A DNA stretch of 64,000 nucleotides, from the NCBI RefSeq assembly GCF_011617705.1, contig NZ_CP050154.1, positions 2,046,001-2,110,000 on the forward strand, written 5' to 3'. How positions within the stretch are numbered: the first letter of the stretch is position 1; each line of letters begins with the position of its first letter. Positions 18,127 through 26,123 of this stretch are shown piece after piece. The notes below the pieces were generated by a model. The model was not told where the DNA came from. It did no database searches and worked only from the letters and a program-made list of their open reading frames with translations. The position numbers were made by a program, and so were the translations under genes. This DNA comes from Brevibacterium limosum. GTDB taxonomy: Bacteria; Actinomycetota; Actinomycetes; Actinomycetales; Brevibacteriaceae.

Positions 18127-18132
18127 TAGCCT
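18127..18132 (+). promoter_or_regulatory. -10-like TAGCCT seven bases before the GTG at 18140
   Basis: No Shine-Dalgarno is visible before GTG 18140. The TANNNT box ends seven bases upstream, which fits a leaderless transcript. The divergent nuclease gene starts at 18069, so both promoters lie in about 70 bases. Confidence 0.4.
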
Positions 18133-18139
18133 GTCGGCT

Positions 18140-19072
18140 GTGACTATGTACTTTGGTGGAGATGTTTACAGCAGTGTCGACCCTTTTGCGACGGCATTGG
18201 GATGCACAGACGGAAAGGTCTCGTTCATCGGTTCCGATGAAGCGGCCAAGGCTCTGGACCCGGAGGCGATCGACCTCGGTGAGGACTTCCTCACCCCGGG
18301 CTTCGTCCACGCCGGGCTGGTCGTGGACGGTTCGGCACCGACGGCTGCCGACCTCCACGCGCAGGGGTTCACCCATGTGCATGCGATCGGCACCGCCGAG
18401 GCGGTCGCGCAGTTCGCCGCCGACGCTCCGGATGGACTGTCGATCGTCGACTATCCGCAGCTGGGCACTGAGTCCGGTGCGGCCGGGCGCGCGTCGATTG
18501 CGGCCGGTGATCTCCTCGGGCTCGGTGAGCTTCCGGCGCTCAGCCTCTTCGTGCTCGTCGATTCGAATGAGCAGCTCACCAGCGTGCTCGACGCTCTGAG
18601 CGCCGATGCCGCTCATGCTCAGCGCCACGGATATCGCCTGCGTCTGGGCTTCGCCGTTTCGGAGGCCGAAGTCGAACACCTCGGCCGCAGCGGAGTCGCC
18701 ATCACCCTCGACCCCGGACAGGCGCAGCCCTTGGCCCAGCTGCTGGCGGCCGGAGCGCAGGTGTCCCTCAGCCATTCCGACCCCTCGCCCTGGGCGGCGG
18801 TGCGCAATGCCGTCGTCGGCGACGGCGGGATCGGCGCACGAGCCGCCTTCAATGCCGCGACGCGCTTCGCTCATCGTGCGGCCGGCAATCCCGAAGGCGG
18901 AGTTCTCGCTCACGGAGCCGATGCCGACATCGTGCGGTGGAAGGTCGAACGTCTCGTCGTCCAGGTCGCCGACCCGCGCGTCGCGGCCTGGAGCACCGAT
19001 CCGCGATCGGGAACACCGGGGCTGCCCGAGCTGTCGCCGGACGTGGCGTTGCCCACGTGCGTCGAACTCTGA
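18140..19072 (+). CDS. Amidohydrolase-like protein lacking the metal-binding motif
   Basis: 310 residues. The ends resemble the beta-sandwich parts of the amidohydrolase superfamily: DFLTPGFVHAGLVVDG stands where PGFVDxHxH is normally found, and SHSDPSPWAAVRN, FNAATRFAHR and GVLAHGADADIVRW resemble the C-terminal half of imidazolonepropionase-type enzymes. The HxH pair is missing and the barrel is shorter than the usual 400 or more residues. It is therefore probably not a normal metal hydrolase. No signal peptide is seen. Function unknown. Confidence 0.6.
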   Translation: MTMYFGGDVYSSVDPFATALGCTDGKVSFIGSDEAAKALDPEAIDLGEDFLTPGFVHAGLVVDGSAPTAADLHAQGFTHVHAIGTAEAVAQFAADAPDGLSIVDYPQLGTESGAAGRASIAAGDLLGLGELPALSLFVLVDSNEQLTSVLDALSADAAHAQRHGYRLRLGFAVSEAEVEHLGRSGVAITLDPGQAQPLAQLLAAGAQVSLSHSDPSPWAAVRNAVVGDGGIGARAAFNAATRFAHRAAGNPEGGVLAHGADADIVRWKVERLVVQVADPRVAAWSTDPRSGTPGLPELSPDVALPTCVEL

Positions 19073-19393
19073 GTCGAACAGGTCAGGGCAGGGCCGCCTC
19101 GGCGAGGTCGGGAGGCCGGGCTCTCGTCGCCCCTGTCGCACATGTCGGCGAGTCCAGCCGACACGCCGACGTGGGGAAAATTTCGATTTCGCTCCTAAGG
19201 CTCTGAGCTGGGGAATCAGTCATCCGTCCAGGTCACAGCGATTTTGCAAAGTCTGTGTCGACTACTAGATTCGAAGCGAACATTCCGCTTGCTGCGGGAT
19301 GGAGTCGGCACCCCCGTCAATAGATAACTCACTGCTTCGGCAGCGTGGTCCGAAGGCGGGGGTGTCGACTCATTGTCCGGACCCGCCACCGCG
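19073..19393. other. Intergenic gap before ppm1
   Basis: About 320 bases without a supported gene. A small hairpin (TGTCGGC 19143-19149 with GCCGACA 19157-19163) may end the upstream transcript. The rest is unremarkable and shows no coding frame in which I trust. Confidence 0.5.
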
Positions 19394-19399
19394 TATCGT
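19394..19399 (+). promoter_or_regulatory. -10 box (TATCGT) for leaderless ppm1
   Basis: TATCGT ends seven bases before GTG 19407, with TTGTCC at 19373-19378 as a possible -35 at a short 15-base spacing. No Shine-Dalgarno precedes either GTG at 19398 or 19407. Confidence 0.45.
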
Positions 19400-19406
19400 G
19401 GAGTCC

Positions 19407-20165
19407 GTGCTTTCCAAGATTCTTGTCGTCATCCCCACCTTCAACGAACGTCTCGCCCTCCCCGTGACCCTGGCCGGACTGTTCGAACAGCAGCCCGACA
19501 TCGATGTCCTCATCGTCGATGACGGCTCTCCCGACGGGACGGGGGAGTGGGCAGATGAGCAGGCTCGCGAAGATGCCCGCATCAATGTCCTCCACCGCAC
19601 CGAGAAGTCCGGACTCGGCATGGCCTATATCGCGGGGTTCGAATGGGCTCTCGAACGTGACTACGAGATCATCTGCGAATTCGATGCCGACGGCTCTCAC
19701 CGCCCGCTCGACCTCGGACAGCTGCTCGACGCCGCCCGAGAAGGACGAGGCGACCTCATCATCGGATCACGGTGGGTTCCGGGCGGAGAGATCGTCGATT
19801 GGCCCAGGTCCCGGTACTTCCTCTCCCGTGGCGCGAACGTCTACGTCAACGCCGTCATGGGTCTGGGAGTCAAGGATGCGACGGCCGGATTCCGCGCGTA
19901 CACCCGACCGGTGCTCGAAGCTCTCGACCTCTCCGGCGTGCAGTCGCAGGGATACTGCTTTCAGATCGATATGACCTACCGCACCGTCGAAGCCGGTTTC
20001 CGGGTCACAGAGTTGCCCATCGTCTTCGTCGAACGCGAGTTGGGCGAATCGAAGATGAGCGGATCGATCATCACCGAGGCCTTCACGAAGGTCGCAGGTT
20101 GGGGACTGACCCGCCGTCGCAGGCAGGCACAACGTCTCCTGAGCCGCACCTCGCCGGCCACCTGA
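19407..20165 (+). CDS. ppm1: Polyprenol monophosphomannose synthase (GT2 family)
   Basis: 252 residues if it starts at GTG 19407; GTG 19398 is the alternative. It is a GT-A glycosyltransferase with ILVVIPTFNER, VLIVDDGSPDGTG and CEFDADGSHRP (the DxD-type metal site), then RWVPGGEIVDWPRSR, as in dolichol-phosphate mannose synthases. It makes the membrane mannose donor for lipoglycans and protein O-mannosylation. The fused apolipoprotein acyltransferase domain of mycobacterial Ppm1 is absent. Proximity to rbpA is conserved with mycobacteria. Confidence 0.9.
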   Translation: MLSKILVVIPTFNERLALPVTLAGLFEQQPDIDVLIVDDGSPDGTGEWADEQAREDARINVLHRTEKSGLGMAYIAGFEWALERDYEIICEFDADGSHRPLDLGQLLDAAREGRGDLIIGSRWVPGGEIVDWPRSRYFLSRGANVYVNAVMGLGVKDATAGFRAYTRPVLEALDLSGVQSQGYCFQIDMTYRTVEAGFRVTELPIVFVERELGESKMSGSIITEAFTKVAGWGLTRRRRQAQRLLSRTSPAT

Positions 20166-20167
20166 AC

Positions 20168-20241
20168 CCCTTATTGCTACCTGACGGCGGCCCAGCAACC
20201 TGGCGCCAGGTTGCTGGGCCGCCGTCAGGTAGCAATAGGGG
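20168..20241. repeat. Perfect 66-bp palindrome (74 bp with flanks) between ppm1 and rbpA
   Basis: Bases 20172-20204 are an exact reverse complement of 20205-20237, with no spacer; the centre is TGGCGCCA at 20201-20208. One T-G step and three more C-G pairs extend each arm to 37 bases (20168-20241). It starts three bases after the ppm1 stop. As RNA it would be an extreme hairpin on either strand; as DNA it could form a cruciform. It is far longer than a terminator needs. Confidence 0.95.
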
Positions 20242-20260
20242 TGGAGGCGCTGATGCGAAT

Positions 20261-20294
20261 GAGGGGGTGCAGGTCCGAAGACCTGCACCCCCTC
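20261..20294. terminator. Hairpin at the 3' end of rbpA
   Basis: GAGGGGGTGCAGGTC (20261-20275) pairs perfectly with 20280-20294 around a CGAA loop. It lies 22 bases after the rbpA stop on the minus strand and is the likelier true terminator next to the long palindrome. Confidence 0.8.
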
Positions 20295-20315
20295 AGGGTT
20301 CTCAGCGCAGCTGAA

Positions 20316-20657
20316 TCAGCTCTGGGCGGGAACCTCGCCGCGGCGGATCGCGAGGCGCTCATCGAGGAGCACCTGGAGTTCATCGAAGGACCGGCGCTCG
20401 AGGAGCATGTCCCAGTGGGAGCGCACATGCTTGACGGGCTCGCCATCGGGTTCATTGACTCCCACACGGACGCCGATGCCATGGAGACCGGAATCCCAGG
20501 TCGAGGGGACCTCGGCTTCGATCGAGAACGGCACCTTGAAACGGGTGCCGTCTTCGCATTCGAATTCGACCATCTGACGGGGAGCCGGCTCGACGCCCTC
20601 TTCGGTTTCGAGGCTGCGCGAGCCCAACTGTGTTCCGCGGAGACTGCGTTCGCTCAT
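20316..20657 (-). CDS. rbpA: RNA polymerase-binding protein RbpA
   Basis: 113 residues from ATG 20657 (MSERSLRGTQLGSRSLETEE), with GGAAGG upstream; the longer frame above has no site. RbpA is an actinobacterial factor that binds RNA polymerase and sigma-A and stabilises the open complex. Typical features are the basic N-terminal arm, the core VEFECEDGTRFKVPFSIEAE with TWDS, and the C-terminal sigma-binding segment HWDMLLERRSFDELQVLLDE. Confidence 0.95.
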   Translation of the reverse strand: MSERSLRGTQLGSRSLETEEGVEPAPRQMVEFECEDGTRFKVPFSIEAEVPSTWDSGLHGIGVRVGVNEPDGEPVKHVRSHWDMLLERRSFDELQVLLDERLAIRRGEVPAQS

Positions 20658-20703
20658 ATCTAAGACCTTCCGACTCGACTGCACACCTTGGACGCAATGC
20701 AAC

Positions 20704-20709
20704 AGTCTA
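20704..20709 (-). promoter_or_regulatory. -10 box (TAGACT) for rbpA
   Basis: On the minus strand TAGACT lies about 46 bases before the rbpA ATG. A -35 is not clear. Confidence 0.4.
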
Positions 20710-20803
20710 CCGTGCCCGAATATTCCTCGCCGACGGCCCGTGACGGCATACGCGTCGTTGCCTCGACCGGAATGTCGCGAGGCCACGTCGGAGGGACGTC
20801 GGC

Positions 20804-21568
20804 TCAGCCGTGCCGGCGCCCCAGCACCTCGAGGCCGAGTTCCACATCATCGGTGACGATTCCGTCGACACCGAGGTCGAGCAGAGACTGCATCGTCTGT
20901 TCGTCGTTGATCGTCCAAACATGGACGAGCAGACCCGACTGGTGCGCCCAGGCAACGAAATCAGCGGTGACCACCGGGATCCGCTTGAACGACATCGGCA
21001 CCTGCAGTGCGTCGACTCCCGGAGGCAGGGGAGCGGCCCCACGATCGGGAACCCCCGGCACTCGACCGAGGGCGAACAGGGCGGTCTCCGTCCTCCCCGT
21101 CGACGTGCGCACTCCGGGCAGAGCCGTGCGCAGGCGCCGCAGGGTCGCCGAGTCGAAGGAGGCCAGACGGAGACGATCAGCGGCGTTGAAATTGTGAACG
21201 AAGCGAATCATCGGACCGATGCTGTGAGCTGCCTTGACATCGATGTTCCACTGCACCTGCGGCAAGGCTTCGAACAGGGCGTCGAGGCGGGGGAGTCGGC
21301 CTCCCGCGAGGAGCTCGACCTCGTCGAGTTCGTCCGCACCGAGTTCGCGGATGGAATGGGACAGTCCGGCGATGCGGTTGAGATCGGCATCATGGGCGGC
21401 GAAGAGGACGCCGTCGGCGGAGGCGTGGACGTCGGTCTCCATCCACTGCACCCCGACCGCTGCCGCAGCGGCGAAGGCATCGAGGGTGTTTTCGCTCATC
21501 CCCGGCCACAGGCCGCCTCGGTGCGCGATGATCTCTGGGTCTGCGGTGACCTCCGGCTGGGAATTCAT
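20804..21568 (-). CDS. Glycerophosphodiester phosphodiesterase
   Basis: 254 residues from ATG 21568. The GDPD signature is IIAHRGG with SENT, followed by METDVHASADGVLFAAHD (acid metal ligands and second His) and, near the end, VHVWTINDEQTMQSLLDLGV and DGIVTDDVELG. It hydrolyses glycerophosphodiesters to glycerol-3-phosphate and an alcohol. No signal peptide is seen, so it is probably cytoplasmic. TAGGAT lies six bases before the ATG and there is no Shine-Dalgarno, so the mRNA may be leaderless. Confidence 0.92.
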   Translation of the reverse strand: MNSQPEVTADPEIIAHRGGLWPGMSENTLDAFAAAAAVGVQWMETDVHASADGVLFAAHDADLNRIAGLSHSIRELGADELDEVELLAGGRLPRLDALFEALPQVQWNIDVKAAHSIGPMIRFVHNFNAADRLRLASFDSATLRRLRTALPGVRTSTGRTETALFALGRVPGVPDRGAAPLPPGVDALQVPMSFKRIPVVTADFVAWAHQSGLLVHVWTINDEQTMQSLLDLGVDGIVTDDVELGLEVLGRRHG

Positions 21569-21574
21569 GGTCCA

Positions 21575-21580
21575 ATCCTA
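21575..21580 (-). promoter_or_regulatory. -10 box (TAGGAT) six bases before the glycerophosphodiesterase ATG
   Basis: On the minus strand TAGGAT-tggacc-ATG fits the leaderless pattern seen elsewhere in the window. Confidence 0.45.
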
Positions 21581-21624
21581 ATCAGGGTGTTGATTTCGCA
21601 GGGGGTCTGTTCAAGGATGGACGT

Positions 21625-21948
21625 ATGAGCTCACACCGCGAACCCCTCGAACCCGACGACGTCATCGACGCGACCGCGAAGACCCCGACCGAACGTGCAC
21701 GCCGGGCCGCCGGACGCGCTTACAGCGTTGCGAGCACCGGTGTGAAGAGCGTGCGTGAGGCGGCCTCGACCTCCCGCCTCATCGAAGCCACCGAGAACGG
21801 TGTCAACCGCGCGCTCGGGACCGTCTCGCACGCGATCGATGACGCTGTGCGCAGCGGCAAGGTCGAGAGGGCCTTCGACAGGGCTCAGGAAACCGTGACG
21901 ACGGGAGCCGACGGTGTCCGGAGACTGGTGAAGCGCAAGCCTCGCTGA
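21625..21948 (+). CDS. Small hypothetical protein
   Basis: 107 residues with AAGGAT before the ATG. I do not recognise the family. It is hydrophilic and looks mostly helical, with weak repeats of an amphipathic kind (SVASTGVKSVREAASTSRL, NRALGTVSHAIDDAVRSGK, FDRAQETVTTGADGVRRL). There is no signal peptide or membrane segment. A hairpin follows it. The good start site and the gap it fills support a real gene. Confidence 0.6.
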   Translation: MSSHREPLEPDDVIDATAKTPTERARRAAGRAYSVASTGVKSVREAASTSRLIEATENGVNRALGTVSHAIDDAVRSGKVERAFDRAQETVTTGADGVRRLVKRKPR

Positions 21949-21978
21949 CTCTCACTGCCTGAATCCCACTGCGATCGG

Positions 21979-22003
21979 CCCCGACCGCGAACAGCCGTCG
22001 GGG
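21979..22003 (+). terminator. Hairpin after the 107-residue gene
   Basis: CCCCGAC (21979-21985) pairs with GTCGGGG (21997-22003), followed by TTCTG. Confidence 0.6.
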
Positions 22004-22053
22004 TTCTGCTGACCGACGATGCGCAGACGTACTCCGTGAGCAGAGTCTCATCC

Positions 22054-22082
22054 ATGTGGCACGCCGATTCGGTGAGCCACAT
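22054..22082 (+). other. Hairpin with T-rich tail upstream of the rlpA-like gene
   Basis: ATGTGGC (22054-22060) pairs with GCCACAT (22076-22082), with further inner CCG/CGG pairs, followed by TGCTTTTG. It could be a second terminator for the upstream gene. Confidence 0.5.
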
Positions 22083-22119
22083 TGCTTTTGTAACAGTTCC
22101 TTAATTAGAATCAGTGAAC

Positions 22120-22135
22120 ATAACGATCCGATAAC
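22120..22135 (+). promoter_or_regulatory. Direct repeat ATAAC-N6-ATAAC upstream of the rlpA-like gene
   Basis: Two ATAAC half-sites start 11 bases apart (22120 and 22131); GTAAC also occurs at 22090-22094. The 11-base period is typical of OmpR/PhoB-type response regulators. The same element lies upstream of rpf. MtrA is the natural candidate but this is inference. Confidence 0.5.
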
Positions 22136-22210
22136 TTGGAGTCTCTCCTCAAGCGCACCGTCGCGAGAGGTCTTCCCCTCTGCATCTCCGAGTTGCCGAA
22201 GCACTCTCTG

Positions 22211-23020
22211 ATGACGACGAGGAACACCACTGTGGGCAGACACTCAGCACCGAGCACCAAGAAGACCGATTCGATCTTCTCTGCGCTGACAGCGAAGAAG
22301 AAGGCCGGCCGCCACGCACCTGTCGGTCGGCAGAACACCGCCGGGGGAGTGCTGGCAGCAGTCCGCACCCGCCCAGTCCTCTCCGCTTTCGTCGTGCCGA
22401 CTGCCGCAACGGCTGCTGTCGTCGCGTCGAGCTTGGCCATGGCACCCAATGACTCCTCCACAGGCGGCCAGGTCGTGGCCGAAGCTCCGGCTGTCGCCAT
22501 CTCCGACCCGACCAAGGCCACGGACGAGTTCCTCGCCAAGGCGAAGAAGCAGGCCGAGGAGAAGCCCGCAGACGTCACGATCGACACGCATATCGAGACC
22601 CCGAGCCCAAAGCCGTCGAAGACCGCTGACAAGAAGACCGAAGGATCGACCGGCGGGGGAGAATCGTCCAGCGGCGATGCCGCCGATGAGAACGACGGAC
22701 CGTCGAACTCGGGCGAGTCGGTCGGCGAATCCGGCAGCTGCCCGATGTCGTACTACGGCGGCGGCGACGGCTTCGACGGCAAGCAGACCGCCAACGGCGA
22801 GATCTTCGATACGAACAAGCTCACCGCCGCGCACAAGACCCTGCCCTTCGGTTCCAAGGTGAAGATCACGAACACCGCCAATGGCAAGTCCGTGACCGTG
22901 CGCGTCAACGATCGCGGTCCCTACCACGGCAGCCGCTGCTTCGACCTGTCGAAGGCCGCCATGGAGGCAGTCGGCGGCGTCGGCGCCGGACAGATCAACG
23001 GCAAGTACGAAGTGCAGTGA
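22211..23020 (+). CDS. Secreted RlpA-like double-psi beta-barrel protein
   Basis: I chose ATG 22211 (MTTRNTTVGRHSAP; 269 residues), although no good Shine-Dalgarno is seen; the TTG at 22136 would start inside the direct-repeat site. A single hydrophobic segment (VLSAFVVPTAATAAVVASSL) at about residues 60-80 serves as signal or anchor. A long low-complexity Ser/Lys/Glu/Gly region and a C-terminal RlpA domain follow (QTANGEIFDTNKLTAAHKTL, then VRVNDRGPYHGSRCFDLSKA). RlpA proteins bind or cleave peptidoglycan. The neighbouring direct repeat links it to rpf. Confidence 0.82.
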   Translation: MTTRNTTVGRHSAPSTKKTDSIFSALTAKKKAGRHAPVGRQNTAGGVLAAVRTRPVLSAFVVPTAATAAVVASSLAMAPNDSSTGGQVVAEAPAVAISDPTKATDEFLAKAKKQAEEKPADVTIDTHIETPSPKPSKTADKKTEGSTGGGESSSGDAADENDGPSNSGESVGESGSCPMSYYGGGDGFDGKQTANGEIFDTNKLTAAHKTLPFGSKVKITNTANGKSVTVRVNDRGPYHGSRCFDLSKAAMEAVGGVGAGQINGKYEVQ

Positions 23021-23172
23021 CTGGACCTCTATCTGCGGATTCCGCAGCTGAACGCGCTGGAAAACGAATTTCGAATTGTTCGCTGGCTCAAACATAGGGA
23101 ATCAGTCGCATTTTGGCGCTACGACGTGTGGATAGTGCATTCGGTGCGAATTCCGTACTCACGAGTTCGACC

Positions 23173-23201
23173 TTGGCTTTCGACTGTGGTCTGGCTAATC
23201 T
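23173..23201 (+). promoter_or_regulatory. Promoter of the amine oxidase operon
   Basis: TTGGCT (23173-23178), a 17-base spacer and TAATCT (23196-23201) give one of the best sigma-A-like promoters in the window. It is 36 bases before the ATG, which has AGGAGA upstream. Confidence 0.6.
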
Positions 23202-23237
23202 GAATCCACCACCACACCCCCTTTCGAGGAGATCGCC

Positions 23238-24596
23238 ATGTCGGAAGAATCCTGTGACGTCGTCATCATCGGAGCAGGCCCCACGGGTCTGAGCGCAGCC
23301 CGTCGGCTGCACAGGGCCGGACGCAGCGTCGTCGTCCTCGAAGCCCGCGACAGGGTGGGCGGTCGCACCTGGACCGAGCACATCGACGGGCAGATGTTCG
23401 AACTCGGCGGACAGTGGATCTCCCCGGACCAGACCGCGCTTCTCGCCCTCGTCGACGAACTCGGCAAGGAGACCTATCCGCGGTACCGTGACGGCGACAG
23501 CGTCTACATCGCTCCCGACGGCACGCGCACCGTCTACTCGGGGGAGATGTTCCCGGTAGGGGAGTCGACCCAGGCGGAGATGGAACGTCTCATCGGCCTT
23601 CTCGACGAGCTCGCCGTTCGCATCGGTCCGAAGGCTCCCTGGGATGCCGAGGACGCTGCCGAACTCGACTCGATCTCCTTCCACCATTGGCTGCGTCGGC
23701 AGTCTGAGGACGAGCTCGCGTGTGAGAACATCGGACTGTTCGTCGCCGGCGGCATGCTGACCAAGCCCGCCACCACCTTCTCAGCACTCCAGGCCATCCT
23801 CATGGCCGCCTCGGCGGGATCGTTCACAAACCTCGTCGACGATCATTTCATCCTCGATCGTCGCGTCGTCGGCGGAATGCAGTCGGTTTCGGTGCAGATG
23901 GCAGACGAGCTCGGCTCGGACATCGTCCGCCTGGAGCAGCCGGTGCGCCGGATCGAATGGTCGGAGTCCGGCGTCCGCGTCTCGACGGAGGAACTGCGTG
24001 TGAGCGCCCGCTCCGCGATCGTCGCCGTTCCGCCGAACCTCTACTCACGCATCACCTACACACCGCCTCTGCCGCGGCTCCAGCAGATCTTCCACCAGCA
24101 CCAGTCCATGGGACTCGTCATCAAGGTCCACGCCACCTACGACACACCGTTCTGGCGTGAAGACGGGCTCTGCGGAACCGGGTTCGGTGCTTCTCGCCTC
24201 GTCCAAGAGGTCTACGACAACACGAACCACGGCGAAGAGCAGGGCACCCTCGTCGGGTTCATCTCCGATGTCAATGCCGATGCCATGTGGGCCCTGGACG
24301 AGGAGACCCGGCGGACGAAGATCCTCGAGGCGCTCGCCGAATTCCTCGGTCCGAAGGCTCTCGACCCCCGGGTGTTCTACCTCTCTGACTTCGGTGCGGA
24401 GGAATGGACCCGCGGTGCCTATGCGACCAGCTACGACCTCGGCGGTCTGCACCGGTGGGGCCCCTTCCAGAACGACCCGGTCGGGCCGCTCCACTTCGCC
24501 AGCTCCGATATCGCCGCCGAAGGCTACCAGCACGTCGACGGAGCCGTGCGCATCGGCACCGCGACCGCCGAGAGGATCCTCGGCGAGAAGTCCTGA
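23238..24596 (+). CDS. FAD-dependent amine oxidase, putrescine oxidase-like
   Basis: 452 residues. The N-terminus has the Rossmann FAD motif VVIIGAGPTGLSAARRL and EARDRVGGRTWT; FELGGQWISPDQ follows, and the C-terminal FAD-binding end has HFASSDIAAEGYQHVDGAV. This is the flavin monoamine oxidase family, and length and motifs are closest to actinobacterial putrescine oxidases. It would oxidise an amine to an aldehyde, ammonia and hydrogen peroxide. An amino-acid/polyamine permease and an AraC regulator follow directly, which supports amine catabolism. The exact substrate is inference. Confidence 0.85.
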   Translation: MSEESCDVVIIGAGPTGLSAARRLHRAGRSVVVLEARDRVGGRTWTEHIDGQMFELGGQWISPDQTALLALVDELGKETYPRYRDGDSVYIAPDGTRTVYSGEMFPVGESTQAEMERLIGLLDELAVRIGPKAPWDAEDAAELDSISFHHWLRRQSEDELACENIGLFVAGGMLTKPATTFSALQAILMAASAGSFTNLVDDHFILDRRVVGGMQSVSVQMADELGSDIVRLEQPVRRIEWSESGVRVSTEELRVSARSAIVAVPPNLYSRITYTPPLPRLQQIFHQHQSMGLVIKVHATYDTPFWREDGLCGTGFGASRLVQEVYDNTNHGEEQGTLVGFISDVNADAMWALDEETRRTKILEALAEFLGPKALDPRVFYLSDFGAEEWTRGAYATSYDLGGLHRWGPFQNDPVGPLHFASSDIAAEGYQHVDGAVRIGTATAERILGEKS

Positions 24597-24599
24597 TCC

Positions 24600-26123
24600 A
24601 TGAGCAGCACACAGCCGTCACCGTCGACGAACTCGAGCGGACTGAGCGCCAAGGGGCTCTCCGCCGGCAAGATCGGTGCCATCGGGGGAGCCGTCATCGG
24701 CATCTCCTGCATCGCTCCGGCCTATACGCTGACCTCGGGACTGGGCCCGACGATCTCCGAGGTCGGGGTGCACACCCCGGCCGTGCTGCTCATCGGCTTC
24801 GTGCCGATGCTGCTGGTCGTCTTCGGCTACCGGGAACTCAATACGGCGATGCCGGACTCGGGGACCACCTTCACCTGGGCGACCAGAGCGTTCGGCCCCT
24901 GGCTGGGCTGGATGGGCGGATGGGGCCTCGTCGCTGCCACCGTCCTCGTGCTGTCCAATCTCGCGGCTGTGGCGGTGGACTTCCTGTTCCTCCTGCTGTC
25001 GCAGGTGTTCTCCGATCCGTCCATCGCCGAACTCACCCGTGTTCTGTGGATCAACATTCCCGTCACGATCATTCTCACCGCGGCTGCGGCCTGGGTGTCC
25101 TACAGGGGCGTCGAGGCCACCGAGAAGCTGCAGGTCTGGCTCGTCGCCTTCCAGGTTCTGGCGCTGGGATGGTTCGTCGTCGCCGCGATCGTGCAGGCCT
25201 CGAACGGCACCGCCTTCGACCCGACCCCGGTCTCATTCGACTGGTTCAACCCTCTGTCTGCCGGTGACTTCTCCACCGTCGCGGCCGCAGTCTCCCTCTC
25301 CATCTTCCTGTTCTGGGGCTGGGACACGGTGATCACGATGAACGAGGAGGCGAAGGATCCGGAGAAGACCCCGGGCCGGGCCGCCATGCTCACCATCGTG
25401 GCGATCGTCATCATCTACATCGCCTGCACGATCGCCGTCATCTCCTTCGCCGGAGTCGGCACCGAGGGGCTCGGGGCAGGCAATCCGGACAACCAGGAAT
25501 CGATCTTCGCCTCACTCGCCGGCCCTGTCATGGGTCCCTTCGCGGTGCTCGTGTCCGTCGCCGTGCTCTCTTCCTCTCTGTCGTCGCTGCAGGCGACGAT
25601 GGTCTCACCGTCGCGGACGATCCTGGCGATGGGCCACTACGGAGCGCTGCCGGAGAAGTACGGCCGCGTCTCCCCGCGGTACAAATCGCCGTCCGTGGCC
25701 ACCGTCACCTCGGCGGCAGCGGCGATCATCTTCTACGTCGTCATGCGCCTGCTCTCGGAGAACGCCCTGTGGGACACGATCACCGCTCTGGGACTCATGG
25801 TCTGCTTCTACTACGGCATCACGGGTCTGGCCTGCATCTGGTATTTCCGCCGCAGCCTGTTCGCCTCGACCCGCACGTTCTTCTTCCGGTTCCTGTTCCC
25901 GCTCATCGGCGGAGTGACCCTGCTGGTCATCTTCGTCACCACCGCGATCGACTCCCTCGATCCCGACTACGGATCGGGGTCGTCCGTCTTCGGCATCGGA
26001 CTCGTCTTCGTCCTCGGCATCGGAGTGCTGGCCCTGGGCGTGGTCATCATGATCATCCAATCTCTCCGCCATCCCGACTTCTTCCGCGGACACACCCTGA
26101 AACAGGGAGTCGACGAGGGGTGA
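24600..26123 (+). CDS. APC-superfamily amino acid/polyamine permease
   Basis: 507 residues starting three bases after the amine oxidase stop. About twelve membrane helices are visible. The first contains GKIGAIGGAVIGISCIAPAY, and FGYRELNTAMPDSGTTFTWA is typical of APC transporters. The position between an amine oxidase and an AraC regulator suggests that it imports the amine substrate. The regulator GTG overlaps its stop codon. Confidence 0.88.
   Translation: MSSTQPSPSTNSSGLSAKGLSAGKIGAIGGAVIGISCIAPAYTLTSGLGPTISEVGVHTPAVLLIGFVPMLLVVFGYRELNTAMPDSGTTFTWATRAFGPWLGWMGGWGLVAATVLVLSNLAAVAVDFLFLLLSQVFSDPSIAELTRVLWINIPVTIILTAAAAWVSYRGVEATEKLQVWLVAFQVLALGWFVVAAIVQASNGTAFDPTPVSFDWFNPLSAGDFSTVAAAVSLSIFLFWGWDTVITMNEEAKDPEKTPGRAAMLTIVAIVIIYIACTIAVISFAGVGTEGLGAGNPDNQESIFASLAGPVMGPFAVLVSVAVLSSSLSSLQATMVSPSRTILAMGHYGALPEKYGRVSPRYKSPSVATVTSAAAAIIFYVVMRLLSENALWDTITALGLMVCFYYGITGLACIWYFRRSLFASTRTFFFRFLFPLIGGVTLLVIFVTTAIDSLDPDYGSGSSVFGIGLVFVLGIGVLALGVVIMIIQSLRHPDFFRGHTLKQGVDEG

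Noticed and set aside
21949..22210. c-di-AMP (ydaO-type) riboswitch before the rlpA-like gene
   Set aside because: Such riboswitches often precede rpf and cell-wall genes in actinobacteria, but I could not find the conserved core sequences here or at 29340-29514.
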